NCBI GenBank assembly: GCA_963705325.1
Contig: OY970069.1
Span: 2,604,001-2,668,000 of the forward strand
Direction: 5' to 3'
Length of the DNA: 64,000 bases
Source: DATARH01 sp963705325
GTDB taxonomy: Bacteria; Pseudomonadota; Alphaproteobacteria; ATCC43930; CGMCC-115725
Part shown: in pieces, positions 33,932 through 43,137 of the stretch
Position numbering within the stretch: the first letter of the stretch is position 1
Layout of the letters: the number at the start of each line of letters is the position of its first letter
The notes under the pieces: generated by a model
What the model was told of the DNA's origin: nothing
The model's database searches: none
The model's input: the letters and a program-made list of their open reading frames with translations, nothing else
Made by a program: the position numbers and the translations under genes

Positions 33932-34620
33932 GGCTGGGATAACTCCCGACAGGCAAAGACGGCGGCGTAGGCGATCAGCGCCAGCGACAGCAGATGAAAC
34001 AGGTTCAGCGGCCCGATGATCGTGCCGTAGGGCTTGAGGAACTCCCAGCCGAACCGCTGCAGCGCATAAACCGCGACGAACAAGTAGAATCCGGTTCGCC
34101 GTACCCACTCCCCTTCATGGCGCAGCAAGAATATGAAAGCGAACAAAAATGCCGCCATCGTCACCGCCTCGTAAAGCTGCACCGGATGGCGGCGCACGCC
34201 GTCGCCGAAATCGACGGCCCACGGGAGCGCGGTCGGTGTCCCATAGGTCATATCGTCGAGCCCGGCGAAAAAGCAGCCGAGCCGTCCGATGGCAATCGCC
34301 GCCGCCAACGGAGCCACCAGACGAAGTCCGGTCGAGCCGCGAATGCCGCTGCGCCATTTCAGCAGCTCGATGCCGACGATCGCCCCCGCGATGGCGCCCT
34401 CGATGCTGCGCGAGATGGCGGCGGGCATGCCGCTAAGCCACAGATTGGCGGAGCCGAAGAGATAAGCGCCGATCGTCGCGCCCCCGGCGCCGGCGGCGAT
34501 GTAGAGCGGATGGACCTGCCACGGCTCGGTGGGCGCTCCATCCGCCGCAACTGGCAGTAACTGGTAGACGGCGACGGCCACGAGGAGCGCCAGCAGATCG
34601 AAGAGGCTGTGAATGGCCAA
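33910..34620 (-). CDS. Lgt-like membrane protein
   Basis: About 236 residues if TTG 34620 (AIHSLFDLL) is the start; no ATG is in frame near the family start, so this is uncertain. Several transmembrane helices and the Lgt-like block IGRLGCFFAGLDDMTYGTPTALPW ... FGDGVRRHPVQLYEA, comparable to the GR-G-F and HP-QLYE motifs of prolipoprotein diacylglyceryl transferase. It differs enough that it is probably a divergent lgt-type phospholipid-handling enzyme, not the housekeeping one. It starts 4 bases past the acyl-CoA synthetase stop and overlaps the radical SAM gene. Confidence 0.72.
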   Translation of the reverse strand: MAIHSLFDLLALLVAVAVYQLLPVAADGAPTEPWQVHPLYIAAGAGGATIGAYLFGSANLWLSGMPAAISRSIEGAIAGAIVGIELLKWRSGIRGSTGLRLVAPLAAAIAIGRLGCFFAGLDDMTYGTPTALPWAVDFGDGVRRHPVQLYEAVTMAAFLFAFIFLLRHEGEWVRRTGFYLFVAVYALQRFGWEFLKPYGTIIGPLNLFHLLSLALIAYAAVFACRELSQPCRYRPS

Positions 34621-34624
34621 GGTG

Positions 34625-36244
34625 TCAGCCGCTCTTCGCCCGCTCCCGGAGCACGAATTTCTGGATCTTCCCGGTCGAGGTCTTGGGTAGCGGACCGAAC
34701 ACGACATCGCGCGGCGCCTTGAAGTGCGCCATGTGCTGGCGGCAAAAGGTGATGATATCGCCTGTGCCGGCGGTGGCGCCGTCGCGCAGCGTGACGAAGG
34801 CGCAGGGCGTCTCGCCCCAGCGCTTGTCGGGTTTGGCGACGACCGCGGCCTCGAGCACCGCCGGGTGGCGGTAGAGCACGTCCTCGACCTCGATGGTCGA
34901 GATGTTCTCACCGCCCGAGATGATGATGTCCTTGGAGCGGTCCTTGATCTCGATATAGCCGTCAGGGTGAGCGACGGCGAGGTCACCGGTGTGGAACCAA
35001 CCGCCCTCGAAAGCCTCCTCGGTGGCTTTCGGGTTCTTCAAATAGCCCTTCATCACGATGTTGCCGCGCATGAAGATCTCGCCCATCGTCTCGCCGTCGA
35101 GCGGCACGGGGCTCAGCGTCTCCGGGTCGGCGACCATCAGCCCTTCGAGCACCGGATAGTTGACCCCCTGGCGGGCCTTGCGCCGGGCTCGCTCCTCGGG
35201 CGTCAGCGCGTCCCACTCGTCATGCCAGGCGCAGATTGTCGAGGGGCCGAATACCTCGGTGAGGCCGTAGACATGGGCGATCTTGAAACCTTTTTTCTCC
35301 ATGCCTTCGATCACCGCGGCGGGCGGTGCAGCGCCAGCGGTCATCATGTTGACGGGGCGCGGCAGCCGACGGCCCTCGGCGGCGCGGTCGTTCAACAGCA
35401 TGTTCATTACCACCGGTGCGCCGCAAAGGTGGGTGACGCCGTCGCGCTCGATCGCATCGTAAATCGCGCCGGCCTCGACCCGTCGCAGGCAGACATGCGT
35501 CCCGGCCAACGCCGTCACCGTCCACGGGAAGCACCAGCCGTTGCAATGGAACATCGGCAGCGTCCAGAGATAGACCGGATGCTGCGGCATGCCCCAGACG
35601 AGGATGTTGCCGAATGCTTCCAGATAGGCGCCGCGATGGTGATAGACGACGCCCTTAGGGTTGCCGGTAGTGCCCGAGGTGTAGTTGAGCGCCAGCGCGT
35701 CCCATTCGTCCCGCGGCATGATGCCGGCGAAATCCGGATCGCCGTCGGCAATGAAGGCCTCGTAGTCGATTTCGCCGAGCCGCTCGCCAGGCGCGGCGGG
35801 ATCGACGATGTCGATCACCAGAGGCTTGTCGTCGAGCTGGGCTAGCGCCGCCTTGATGACCGGTGCGAATTCGGTGTCCGTGATCAGCACCTCGGCGCCG
35901 CCGTGCTTGAGAATGAAGGCGATGGTGTCGGCGTCGAGGCGGATGTTGAGCATGTTGAGCACGGCGCCCGCCAGCGGCACGCCGAAATGCGCCTCGAACC
36001 CCTCCGGCAAATTGGGCGACATCACCGCGACGGTATCGCCCCGGCCGATCCCGCGCTTCACCAGAGCCGAGGCGAGGCGGTGGCAGCGCGCTTGGGTCTC
36101 CCGCCAGGTCTGGCGCCGGTCGCCGTAAACGATCGCGGTGCGCTGTGGGTACACCTCGGCGGTGCGGCGCAGGAAGCCGAGCGGCGATAGCGGCACGAAG
36201 TTGGCCGCGTTCTTGTCGAGCCCGGTGGCGTAGGGGTTGCTCAT
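34625..36244 (-). CDS. Acyl-CoA synthetase (AMP-binding)
   Basis: 539 residues. ANL-superfamily motifs: LNYTSGTTGNPKGVVYHHRG (P-loop), VYGLTEVFG, GGWFHTGDLAVAHPDGYIEIKDRSKD and the C-terminal Lys region LPKTSTGKIQKF. It most resembles medium/long-chain fatty acid CoA ligases. It activates a carboxylic acid through an acyl-adenylate. It is first in the leftward unit with the Lgt-like, radical SAM and small membrane genes. Confidence 0.92.
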   Translation of the reverse strand: MSNPYATGLDKNAANFVPLSPLGFLRRTAEVYPQRTAIVYGDRRQTWRETQARCHRLASALVKRGIGRGDTVAVMSPNLPEGFEAHFGVPLAGAVLNMLNIRLDADTIAFILKHGGAEVLITDTEFAPVIKAALAQLDDKPLVIDIVDPAAPGERLGEIDYEAFIADGDPDFAGIMPRDEWDALALNYTSGTTGNPKGVVYHHRGAYLEAFGNILVWGMPQHPVYLWTLPMFHCNGWCFPWTVTALAGTHVCLRRVEAGAIYDAIERDGVTHLCGAPVVMNMLLNDRAAEGRRLPRPVNMMTAGAAPPAAVIEGMEKKGFKIAHVYGLTEVFGPSTICAWHDEWDALTPEERARRKARQGVNYPVLEGLMVADPETLSPVPLDGETMGEIFMRGNIVMKGYLKNPKATEEAFEGGWFHTGDLAVAHPDGYIEIKDRSKDIIISGGENISTIEVEDVLYRHPAVLEAAVVAKPDKRWGETPCAFVTLRDGATAGTGDIITFCRQHMAHFKAPRDVVFGPLPKTSTGKIQKFVLRERAKSG

Positions 36245-36247
36245 CGA

Positions 36248-36667
36248 CTAGCTCGCCGGCAGCGGCGAAAAGGCCTGTTCGTGATGCTCGGCGACCGAGG
36301 GCAGGGCGAGCCAGGAGTGCATTGCCTCCTCGTAGATCGAGCCGGTTGGCGCCGGGAAATCGAGATCGGCGAAACAACCGGCGGCGATCCCGCAAAATTC
36401 CGGTGTGCGGTCGCCCTCCCACAGGATGCTGGTGCCGCAATTCGGGCAGAAATGGAAACGCAGCTCGAAGCCGCTGTCGCCTATGCGGGCGTAGATCTTC
36501 TCGGGGCCTTCGAGCCGCACCTGGCTCTTCTCCCAGCGCGTACCCCAATGAAAAACGGTGCCGGTACGGCGCTGGCACGATTTGCAATGGCAAACATAGA
36601 CGCGGCCCGGCTCGCCTGTGGCGATCGCCTTCAACTGACCGCAATGGCACTGCGCGACGCGTTCCAT
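36248..36667 (-). CDS. GFA family zinc protein
   Basis: 139 residues from ATG 36667. All GFA zinc ligands are present: CHCGQL at the N-terminus, CHCKSCQRRTG, and CPNCGTSI. The family was named for a glutathione-dependent formaldehyde-activating enzyme, but most members have no proven activity. It ends 3 bases before the acyl-CoA synthetase start on the same strand, so it may be the first gene of that unit. Divergent from the propionyl-CoA synthetase gene. Confidence 0.9.
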   Translation of the reverse strand: MERVAQCHCGQLKAIATGEPGRVYVCHCKSCQRRTGTVFHWGTRWEKSQVRLEGPEKIYARIGDSGFELRFHFCPNCGTSILWEGDRTPEFCGIAAGCFADLDFPAPTGSIYEEAMHSWLALPSVAEHHEQAFSPLPAS

Positions 36668-36779
36668 GCCATCCCTCCCAAGGTTCGCACCGCATTTTCC
36701 CCCGCCGGGCGCGGGGTGTCGAGCCGCTTGGCAAGGCGTTCCCTGAGGCAGAGAATTTGCCCCAGCAGGGAGATACGCA

Positions 36780-38693
36780 ATGACGGGCATTGCCGAGGTT
36801 TACCGCCGCTCGCTTGAGAGGCCCGAAGAATTCTGGGCCGAGGCCGCCGAGGCCATCGACTGGGACCAGCGCTGGGACCAGGTGCTCGACGACAGCCGGC
36901 CGCCGTTTTACCGCTGGTTCGCCGGCGCTCGGCTCAACACCTGCTGGAACGCGCTCGACCGTCACGTCGCCAGCGGCCGAGGCGGGCGGGTGGCGCTGAT
37001 CTACGACAGCCCGGTCACCGATACGGTTGCATCCTTAACCTATCGCCAGTTGCGCGACCGGGTGGCGCGCTTCTCCGGGGCGCTGAAGGGACTGGGGGTC
37101 GCGAAAGGCGACCGCGTGCTGATCTATTTGCCGATGGTACCAGAGGCCACCGTCGCGATGCTCGCTTGCGCGCGGATCGGCGCGATCCATTCGGTTGTGT
37201 TCGGCGGGTTTGCCGCGCACGAGCTGGCGACGCGCATCGACGACGCCAAACCCAAGGTCGTCGTCTCGGCTTCTTGCGGGGTCGAGGTCAACCGCGTCAT
37301 TCCCTACAAGCCGCTGCTCGACGCCGCGATCGAGGAGGCTAAGTTCAAGCCCGCAAGCTGCGTCGTGCTGCAGCGGCCGATGTGTCGCGCTGAGCTGATC
37401 TGCGGCCGAGACAAGGATTGGGACGAACTCGAGGCCGCGGCGCAGCCCGCCGATTGCGTGCCGGTGCTGGCGACCGACCCGCTTTATATCCTCTACACCT
37501 CGGGCACGACGGGCATCCCCAAGGGGGTGGTGCGCGACAATGGCGGTTACGCGGTCGCGCTCGCCTGGTCGATGCCGAACATCTATGGGGTTCAGTCGGA
37601 TGAGGTGTTCTGGACCGCCAGCGATGTCGGCTGGGTGGTCGGCCACTCCTACATCGTCTACGCGCCACTGATCTACGGCTGCACCTCGATACTGTACGAG
37701 GGGAAACCGGTCGGCACGCCCGATGCCGGCGCGTTCTGGCGGGTCATCGAGCAGCATCAGGTGCGGGTGTTCTTCACCGCGCCGACCGCGTTCCGCGCGA
37801 TCAAGCGCGAGGATCCGGACGGGCATTTGATCCGCGCCCGCGATCTGTCGAAGTTCCGCGCGCTCTTCCTCGCCGGCGAGCGCGCCGACCCGCCGACCGT
37901 GGCCTGGGCCGAGGAAATGCTCAAGGTGCCGGTGATCGATCATTGGTGGCAGACCGAGACGGGCTGGCCGATCGGCGCCAATTGTCTCGGGATCGAGCAG
38001 CTGCCGGTAAAGCCCGGCTCGTGCACCCGCGCCGTGCCGGGCTGGGACATTCGCGTGCTCGAAGCGGAAGCGGAAGGCGAAGCACGCCAGGTTCAGCCCG
38101 GCGCGATCGGCGCTCTGGCGGTCAAGCTGCCGCTGCCGCCGGGCGCGCTGCCGACCTTGTGGCAAGCCGAAGACCGCTTCGTCGAAAGCTACCTCGCCAC
38201 CTATCCCGGCTATTACCAGACCGGCGATGCCGGCTTTATCGACGCCGACGGCTACATCCAGGTGATGACCCGCACCGACGATATTATCAATGTCGCGGCG
38301 CATCGGCTCTCGACCGGTGAGATGGAGGAGGTGCTGGCCGCCCACCCAGACGTCGCCGAATGCGCGGTGATGGGGGTGGCCGACGCGCTCAAGGGCCAGG
38401 TGCCGCTGGGGCTGCTGGTGCTGAAATCGGGGGTGACGCGGCCCGCGGAAGAGATCGAGGCCGAGGCTGTGGCGCTGGTGCGCGACAAAATCGGTCCGGT
38501 CGCCAGCTTCAAGGCGGCGCTTGTCGTCGAGCGCTTGCCGAAGACCCGGTCGGGCAAAATCCTGCGTGGCACCGTGCGCGCCATCGCCGACGGCGAGGAG
38601 TACCGCATGCCGGCGACGATCGACGATCCGGCGATCTTGCCCGAGATCGCTGAGAGTTTACGGAGGGCGGGCTACGCGAAGGGCGGCGGTTAA
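36780..38693 (+). CDS. prpE: Propionyl-CoA synthetase-like acyl-CoA ligase
   Basis: 637 residues with the ACAS_N domain (YRRSLERPEEFWAEAAEAIDW), YILYTSGTTGIPKGVVRDNGG, the acetyl/propionyl-CoA synthetase segment FWTASDVGWVVGHSYIVYAPL, WWQTETGWPI, and the acylated-lysine region LPKTRSGKILRG. The DNGGYAVAL stretch after the P-loop is typical of PrpE rather than Acs. It activates propionate, or a related short acid, with ATP and CoA. GGGAG precedes the ATG. Confidence 0.88.
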   Translation: MTGIAEVYRRSLERPEEFWAEAAEAIDWDQRWDQVLDDSRPPFYRWFAGARLNTCWNALDRHVASGRGGRVALIYDSPVTDTVASLTYRQLRDRVARFSGALKGLGVAKGDRVLIYLPMVPEATVAMLACARIGAIHSVVFGGFAAHELATRIDDAKPKVVVSASCGVEVNRVIPYKPLLDAAIEEAKFKPASCVVLQRPMCRAELICGRDKDWDELEAAAQPADCVPVLATDPLYILYTSGTTGIPKGVVRDNGGYAVALAWSMPNIYGVQSDEVFWTASDVGWVVGHSYIVYAPLIYGCTSILYEGKPVGTPDAGAFWRVIEQHQVRVFFTAPTAFRAIKREDPDGHLIRARDLSKFRALFLAGERADPPTVAWAEEMLKVPVIDHWWQTETGWPIGANCLGIEQLPVKPGSCTRAVPGWDIRVLEAEAEGEARQVQPGAIGALAVKLPLPPGALPTLWQAEDRFVESYLATYPGYYQTGDAGFIDADGYIQVMTRTDDIINVAAHRLSTGEMEEVLAAHPDVAECAVMGVADALKGQVPLGLLVLKSGVTRPAEEIEAEAVALVRDKIGPVASFKAALVVERLPKTRSGKILRGTVRAIADGEEYRMPATIDDPAILPEIAESLRRAGYAKGGG

Positions 38694-39805
38694 ACCGCCT
38701 TGTCGAGTTCGTGCAGCACCGCGTCGCCCATCGAGCGGGTGGAGACGCGGGTCTCGCCGGTGCGGGCAATGTCGCCGGTGCGCACGCCGGAGCCGAGCGC
38801 GTTGCGCACGGACGCTTCGACCAGGTCGGCCTCGTCGCCGAGGTCGAACGAATAGCGCAGCATCATCGCGAAGGAGAGGATCGAGGCGAGCGGGTTGGCG
38901 ACGCCCTGGCCGGCGATGTCAGGGGCGCTGCCGTGCACCGGCTCATAGAGCGCCTTGCGCCGGCCGCTTGCGTCGGCCGCGCCCAATGAGGCGGACGGCA
39001 GCATGCCGAGCGATCCGGTCAGCATCGCCGCGCAATCCGACAGCAGATCGCCAAAGAGATTGCTGGTGACGATGACATCGAACTGCTTCGGCGCGCGCAC
39101 CAGCTGCATCGCGCAATTGTCGGCGTACATGAACGAGAGCTCGACATCGGGGTAGTCGGGCTTGATCCGGTTGGCGACCTCGCGCCACAAGAGGCCCGAT
39201 TCCATGACATTGGCCTTGTCGACCTCGCAGAGCCGTTTCTGCCGCTTGCGCGCCAGTTCGAAGGCGGCGCGGCAGACGCGCTCGATCTCGGCTTCGGTAT
39301 AAACCTCGGTGTTGATGCCGCGGCGGGTGCCGTCGGGCAGCGTTTCGATGCCGCGCGGATCGCCGAAATAGATACCGCCGGTTAATTCGCGCACGATCAG
39401 CAGGTCAAGGCCTGCGACGAGCTCGCGCTTGAGGCTCGATGCGTCGGCCAAGGCCTCGAACACCTGCGCCGGGCGCAGATTGGCGAAAAGGTCCATCTCC
39501 TTGCGCAGTTTGAGGAGGCCGCGCTCCGGCTGCAGCTCGAACGGCAGCTTCTCCCATTTCGGCCCGCCGACCGAGCCGAACAGCACCGCGTCCGCGGCCT
39601 GCGCACGCGCCAACGTCGCATCGGTCAGCGGCACGCCGTCGGCGTCATAGGCCGAGCCGCCGACCAGCCCCTCGCTGACGTCGAAGCTGGCGATGCGGCG
39701 CTTGTCGAAAAACTCCATCACGCGCGTCACCTCGCGCATGATCTCAGGGCCAATGCCGTCTCCCGGCAGGACCAGGACTTTGCGGTTGGAATGGGTTTGG
39801 ACCAT
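38690..39805 (-). CDS. leuB: 3-isopropylmalate dehydrogenase
   Basis: 371 residues from ATG 39805 (AGGAG site; an upstream ATG at 39826 is less likely). Signatures: VLVLPGDGIGPEIMREV, ELTGGIYFGDPRG, MYADNCAMQLVRAPKQFDVIVTSNLFGDLLSD and EPVHGSAPDIAGQGVANP. It oxidatively decarboxylates 3-isopropylmalate in leucine synthesis. It follows leuD with a 122-base gap that holds a long perfect palindrome. Its stop overlaps the convergent prpE stop. Confidence 0.96.
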   Translation of the reverse strand: MVQTHSNRKVLVLPGDGIGPEIMREVTRVMEFFDKRRIASFDVSEGLVGGSAYDADGVPLTDATLARAQAADAVLFGSVGGPKWEKLPFELQPERGLLKLRKEMDLFANLRPAQVFEALADASSLKRELVAGLDLLIVRELTGGIYFGDPRGIETLPDGTRRGINTEVYTEAEIERVCRAAFELARKRQKRLCEVDKANVMESGLLWREVANRIKPDYPDVELSFMYADNCAMQLVRAPKQFDVIVTSNLFGDLLSDCAAMLTGSLGMLPSASLGAADASGRRKALYEPVHGSAPDIAGQGVANPLASILSFAMMLRYSFDLGDEADLVEASVRNALGSGVRTGDIARTGETRVSTRSMGDAVLHELDKAV

Positions 39806-39843
39806 GTGAAGATCGCTCCTAGCCATCTAGCCGCGCAGCGGCG

Positions 39844-39895
39844 GCCCCTCACCCTCCCGCTCCCCGTGGCCACGGGGAGCGGGAGGGTGAGGGGC
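39844..39895. repeat. 52-bp perfect palindrome between leuD and leuB
   Basis: The left half reads GCCCCTCACCCTCCCGC then TCCCCGTGG and the right half is its exact reverse complement, with no loop. It lies in the only sizeable gap of the leu operon. It resembles dispersed GC-rich palindromic intergenic repeats of alphaproteobacteria and would form a strong hairpin in either strand's RNA, possibly lowering leuB expression relative to leuD. Confidence 0.8.
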
Positions 39896-39927
39896 GGGCA
39901 ATGATGTGCAGTATCGCCGAAACCGGC

Positions 39928-40557
39928 CTACGCGCCTTTCTGGGTCAGGCCGATTTGCCAGGGGTGCTGAAGTTCGGCTTTGGTCTCGTAGCTGGCGATG
40001 TCCTTGTCCTTCACCTCGGTGAGGCCGATATCGTCGAGCCCGTTGAGCAGGCAATGCTTGCGGAATGCGTCGACTTCGAAATGCACCTTCTCGCCGTCGG
40101 GTCGGGATATGGTCTGCGTCTCAAGGTCGACCGTCATGACTGCGTTGGCGCCCTTCTTGGCGTCCTCCATCAGCTCGTCGACGACTTCCTTCGGCACCTT
40201 GATCGGCAGGATGCCGTTCTTGAAGCAGTTGTTATAGAAGATGTCGGCGAAGCTCGGCGCGATGACGCAGCGGATGCCGTAATCCAGGAGCGCCCAGGGC
40301 GCGTGCTCGCGGCTCGACCCGCAGCCGAAATTCTCGGCGCCGATCAGGATCTGCGCCTTGCGATAGGGCGCCTGGTTGAGCACGAAATCCGGGTTCTCCG
40401 AGCCATCCGGCTTGAAGCGGATTTCCTGGAACAGCCACTGTGACAGTCCGGTACGCTTGATCGTCTTCAGATAGATCGCTGGGAAAATCTTGTCGGTGTC
40501 GAGATTGTGAATCGGAAGCGGTGCGGCGACCCCCGTCAGGGTGGTGAATTTGTCCAT
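39928..40557 (-). CDS. leuD: 3-isopropylmalate dehydratase small subunit
   Basis: 209 residues, full length, with the LeuD motifs NLDTDKIFPAIYLKTI and the substrate-pocket GAENFGCGSSREHAPWAL, followed by IAPSFADIFYNNCFKNGILPI. It forms the isomerase with LeuC. It starts 12 bases after the leuC stop. Confidence 0.96.
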   Translation of the reverse strand: MDKFTTLTGVAAPLPIHNLDTDKIFPAIYLKTIKRTGLSQWLFQEIRFKPDGSENPDFVLNQAPYRKAQILIGAENFGCGSSREHAPWALLDYGIRCVIAPSFADIFYNNCFKNGILPIKVPKEVVDELMEDAKKGANAVMTVDLETQTISRPDGEKVHFEVDAFRKHCLLNGLDDIGLTEVKDKDIASYETKAELQHPWQIGLTQKGA

Positions 40558-40569
40558 CGGAGTTTCCTC

Positions 40570-41985
40570 TCAACCCATCTGCCGCACGTCGGCGAGATGG
40601 CCAGTGATCGCGGCGGCGGCGGCCATTGCCGGTCCCATCAGATGCGACTTGGCGTTCTTGCCCTGGCGGCCCTCGAAATTGCGGTTCGAGGTGGTGGCGA
40701 CGCGCTCGCCGTTCATCGCCTTGTCGTCGTTCATCGACATGCACATCGAGCAGCCGGCGTCGCGCCACTCGAAACCGGCCTCGACGAAGACGCGGTCGAG
40801 CCCTTCTTCCTCCGCCTGATGCTTGACGTGGCCCGAGCCGGGCACGACAAGCGCGGTGACACCGTCGGCGACCTTACGGCCCTTGGCGATGGCGGCGGCG
40901 GCACGCAAATCTTCGATGCGGCTGTTGGTGCATGAGCCGATAAAGACGCGCTGCACCGGCACGTCGGTGAGGAGCGTGTTGGGGGCGAGCTGCATATATT
41001 GCAGCGCGCGCTCGACCGCCGCGCGCTTTAGCGGGTCGTCGATCTGCGAGGGGTCGGGCACGCGGCCGGTAACGGGCGCCGCCTGCTCGGGGTTGGTGCC
41101 CCAGGTGACATGCGGCGCAATGTCGGCGGCGGCAAGATGCGCCTCCTTGTCGAACTTCGAGCCGGGATCGGAGGGCAGGGTGCGCCAATAGCCTTCCGCC
41201 TGCTCCCAGGCCGCGCCCTTCGGCGCGAAGGGCCGGCCCTTGACGTAGGCGATGGTCTTCTCGTCGGGCGCGACCAGCCCGGCACGGGCGCCGGCCTCGA
41301 TTGACATATTGCATACCGTCATGCGGCCTTCCATCGACATATCTCGAAAGGTACTGCCCGCATATTCGAAGACATGGCCGGTGCCGCCGGCGGTGCCGAT
41401 CTTGGCGATGATCGCCAGGATCACATCCTTGGGGCTGACCCCGGCGCCGAGCGCGCCGTTGACCTCGATCAGCATGTTCTTGGCCGGGGCCTGGATCAGC
41501 GTCTGGGTGGCGAGCACATGCTCCACCTCCGATGTGCCGATGCCGAAGGCAAGAGCGCCCATCGCGCCGTGCGTCGCGGTGTGGCTATCGCCGCAGACGA
41601 TGGTCATGCCGGGCTGCGACAGACCCTGCTCGGGGCCGATCACATGGACGATGCCCTGGTCGAGGCTGGTAATCGGGAAATACGGGACCCCAAATTCCTT
41701 GACGTTCTTCTCCAGCAACTCGACCTGAATTTTGGAGTCGGGCTCGATGATACCGCTCACGCCGGCCGCGCGATTGGTGGTCGGGATGTTGTGGTCGGCG
41801 ACCGCCATCGTCTTGTCGGGGCGACGCACCTTGCGCCCGGCGAGCTTCAGCCCCTCGAAAGCCTGCGGCGTCGTCACCTCGTGGATCAAATGCAGGTCGA
41901 TATAGATGAGGTACGTGCCCTCGCCCTGCGGCGCGATGACATGAGCGTCCCAGATCTTGTCGAACAGCGTCATGGGTTGCGGCAT
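40570..41985 (-). CDS. leuC: 3-isopropylmalate dehydratase large subunit
   Basis: 471 residues from ATG 41985, preceded by GGGAG. Aconitase-type signatures: HLIHEVTTPQAFEGL, CGDSHTATHGAMGALAFGIG, and the [4Fe-4S] ligands in FIGSCTNSR and DAGCSMCMSMN. It isomerises 2- to 3-isopropylmalate together with LeuD. It starts 19 bases after the rplS stop, the usual order in many alphaproteobacteria. Confidence 0.96.
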   Translation of the reverse strand: MPQPMTLFDKIWDAHVIAPQGEGTYLIYIDLHLIHEVTTPQAFEGLKLAGRKVRRPDKTMAVADHNIPTTNRAAGVSGIIEPDSKIQVELLEKNVKEFGVPYFPITSLDQGIVHVIGPEQGLSQPGMTIVCGDSHTATHGAMGALAFGIGTSEVEHVLATQTLIQAPAKNMLIEVNGALGAGVSPKDVILAIIAKIGTAGGTGHVFEYAGSTFRDMSMEGRMTVCNMSIEAGARAGLVAPDEKTIAYVKGRPFAPKGAAWEQAEGYWRTLPSDPGSKFDKEAHLAAADIAPHVTWGTNPEQAAPVTGRVPDPSQIDDPLKRAAVERALQYMQLAPNTLLTDVPVQRVFIGSCTNSRIEDLRAAAAIAKGRKVADGVTALVVPGSGHVKHQAEEEGLDRVFVEAGFEWRDAGCSMCMSMNDDKAMNGERVATTSNRNFEGRQGKNAKSHLMGPAMAAAAAITGHLADVRQMG

Positions 41986-42004
41986 CGGTGCTACTCCCGG
42001 GAAA

Positions 42005-42415
42005 TCAGGACTTGGCGTCGGCGGCGGCCTCGGCAGCGGCCTCACGCTGCAGCTGGTCGCGTGAACGCTCGGCGATGCGCGCCGAGCGGCCGGTGCGGCC
42101 GCGCAGGTAGTAAAGCTTGGCGCGTCTGACCGCGCCGCGCCGCACTACCTCGATCGCGGTGATGCGCGGCGAATAGAGCGGAAAGATGCGCTCCACCCCC
42201 TCGCCGTAGGAAATCTTGCGCAAGGTGAAGTTCGAGTTGATCCCGGCATTCTTGCGCCCGATGCACACGCCCTCGAAGGCCTGGATACGCTCGCGCTCGC
42301 CTTCGACGACCTTGACGCTGACGCGCACGGTGTCGCCGGGATCGAAGCGGGGGATGGGGCGGGCCTCGGCCAGCTTGGCCAGCTGCTCGGCTTCCAGGGT
42401 TTGCAACAGGTTCAT
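42005..42415 (-). CDS. rplS: 50S ribosomal protein L19
   Basis: 136 residues with the L19 core: FDPGDTVRVSVKVVEGERERIQAFEG, RKNAGINSNFTLRKISYGEGVERIFPLYSP and AKLYYLRGRTGRSARI, plus an Ala-rich C-terminal extension seen in alphaproteobacteria. Overlaps the trmD stop by four bases. Confidence 0.97.
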   Translation of the reverse strand: MNLLQTLEAEQLAKLAEARPIPRFDPGDTVRVSVKVVEGERERIQAFEGVCIGRKNAGINSNFTLRKISYGEGVERIFPLYSPRITAIEVVRRGAVRRAKLYYLRGRTGRSARIAERSRDQLQREAAAEAAADAKS

Positions 42416-43137
42416 CGTCTAACCTCCCCGCCGCCACCGGTGGTCTCCGGCTCCGCGGCGCAATAGCGTTCCCACAAATCAGGGCGGCGCTGCTTGGTCA
42501 GCAGCTCCGCTTGTGCCCGGCGCCAGGCGCGGACCCGTTGATGATCGCCCGACACCAGCGTGTCGGGCACGGTGCGGCCTTCCCAAACCTGCGGCCGCGT
42601 GTAGTGCGGGTATTCGAGGAGGCCCTCGGCGAAACTCTCCTCAGCGAGGGCTTCGGCATCGCCGACCACGCCGGGCAGTACCCGCACGCAGGCGTCAATG
42701 AGCGCGATCGCCGCCGGCTCGCCTCCTGACAGCACGAAATCGCCGAGGCTGACCTCCTCGACTTCGCGGGCATCGAGCACGCGCTCGTCGACCCCCTCGA
42801 AACGGCTGCAGATAAGGCGCACGCCGGGGCCGGCCGCCAACTCGCGCACTCGCGCCTGGTCGAGCCGCTTGCCTCGCGGCGACAGATTGATCAGCGGACC
42901 GGTCCCGCCGGCGCCGGCGATGGCACGGTCGAGCACATCGGCGCGCAGCACCATTCCCGGCCCGCCGCCGAATGGCGCGTCGTCGACCGAGCGGTGTTTG
43001 CCGGTGGCGAAATCGCGGATATCGATGGCTTCGAGGTGCCATAAGCCCGCCCGCAACGCTTTTCCGGCCAGCGAATGCGCCAGAGGTCCCGGCAGCATCT
43101 CTGGGAAAATGGTGAGCACGGTCGCCTGCCAGGTCAT
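42412..43137 (-). CDS. trmD: tRNA (guanine37-N1)-methyltransferase
   Basis: 241 residues. SPOUT trefoil-knot enzyme: VLTIFPEMLPGPL, DDAPFGGGPGMVLRADVL, LICSRFEGVDERVL and VLSGGEPAAIALIDACVRVLPGVVG. It methylates G37 of tRNAs to prevent frameshifting. Overlaps rimM and rplS by four bases each. Confidence 0.97.
   Translation of the reverse strand: MTWQATVLTIFPEMLPGPLAHSLAGKALRAGLWHLEAIDIRDFATGKHRSVDDAPFGGGPGMVLRADVLDRAIAGAGGTGPLINLSPRGKRLDQARVRELAAGPGVRLICSRFEGVDERVLDAREVEEVSLGDFVLSGGEPAAIALIDACVRVLPGVVGDAEALAEESFAEGLLEYPHYTRPQVWEGRTVPDTLVSGDHQRVRAWRRAQAELLTKQRRPDLWERYCAAEPETTGGGGEVRR

Noticed and set aside
34621..34986. Upstream extension of the Lgt-like frame by 122 codons
   Set aside because: The extension is antisense-like Arg/Ser-rich sequence inside the acyl-CoA synthetase gene with no membrane segments.
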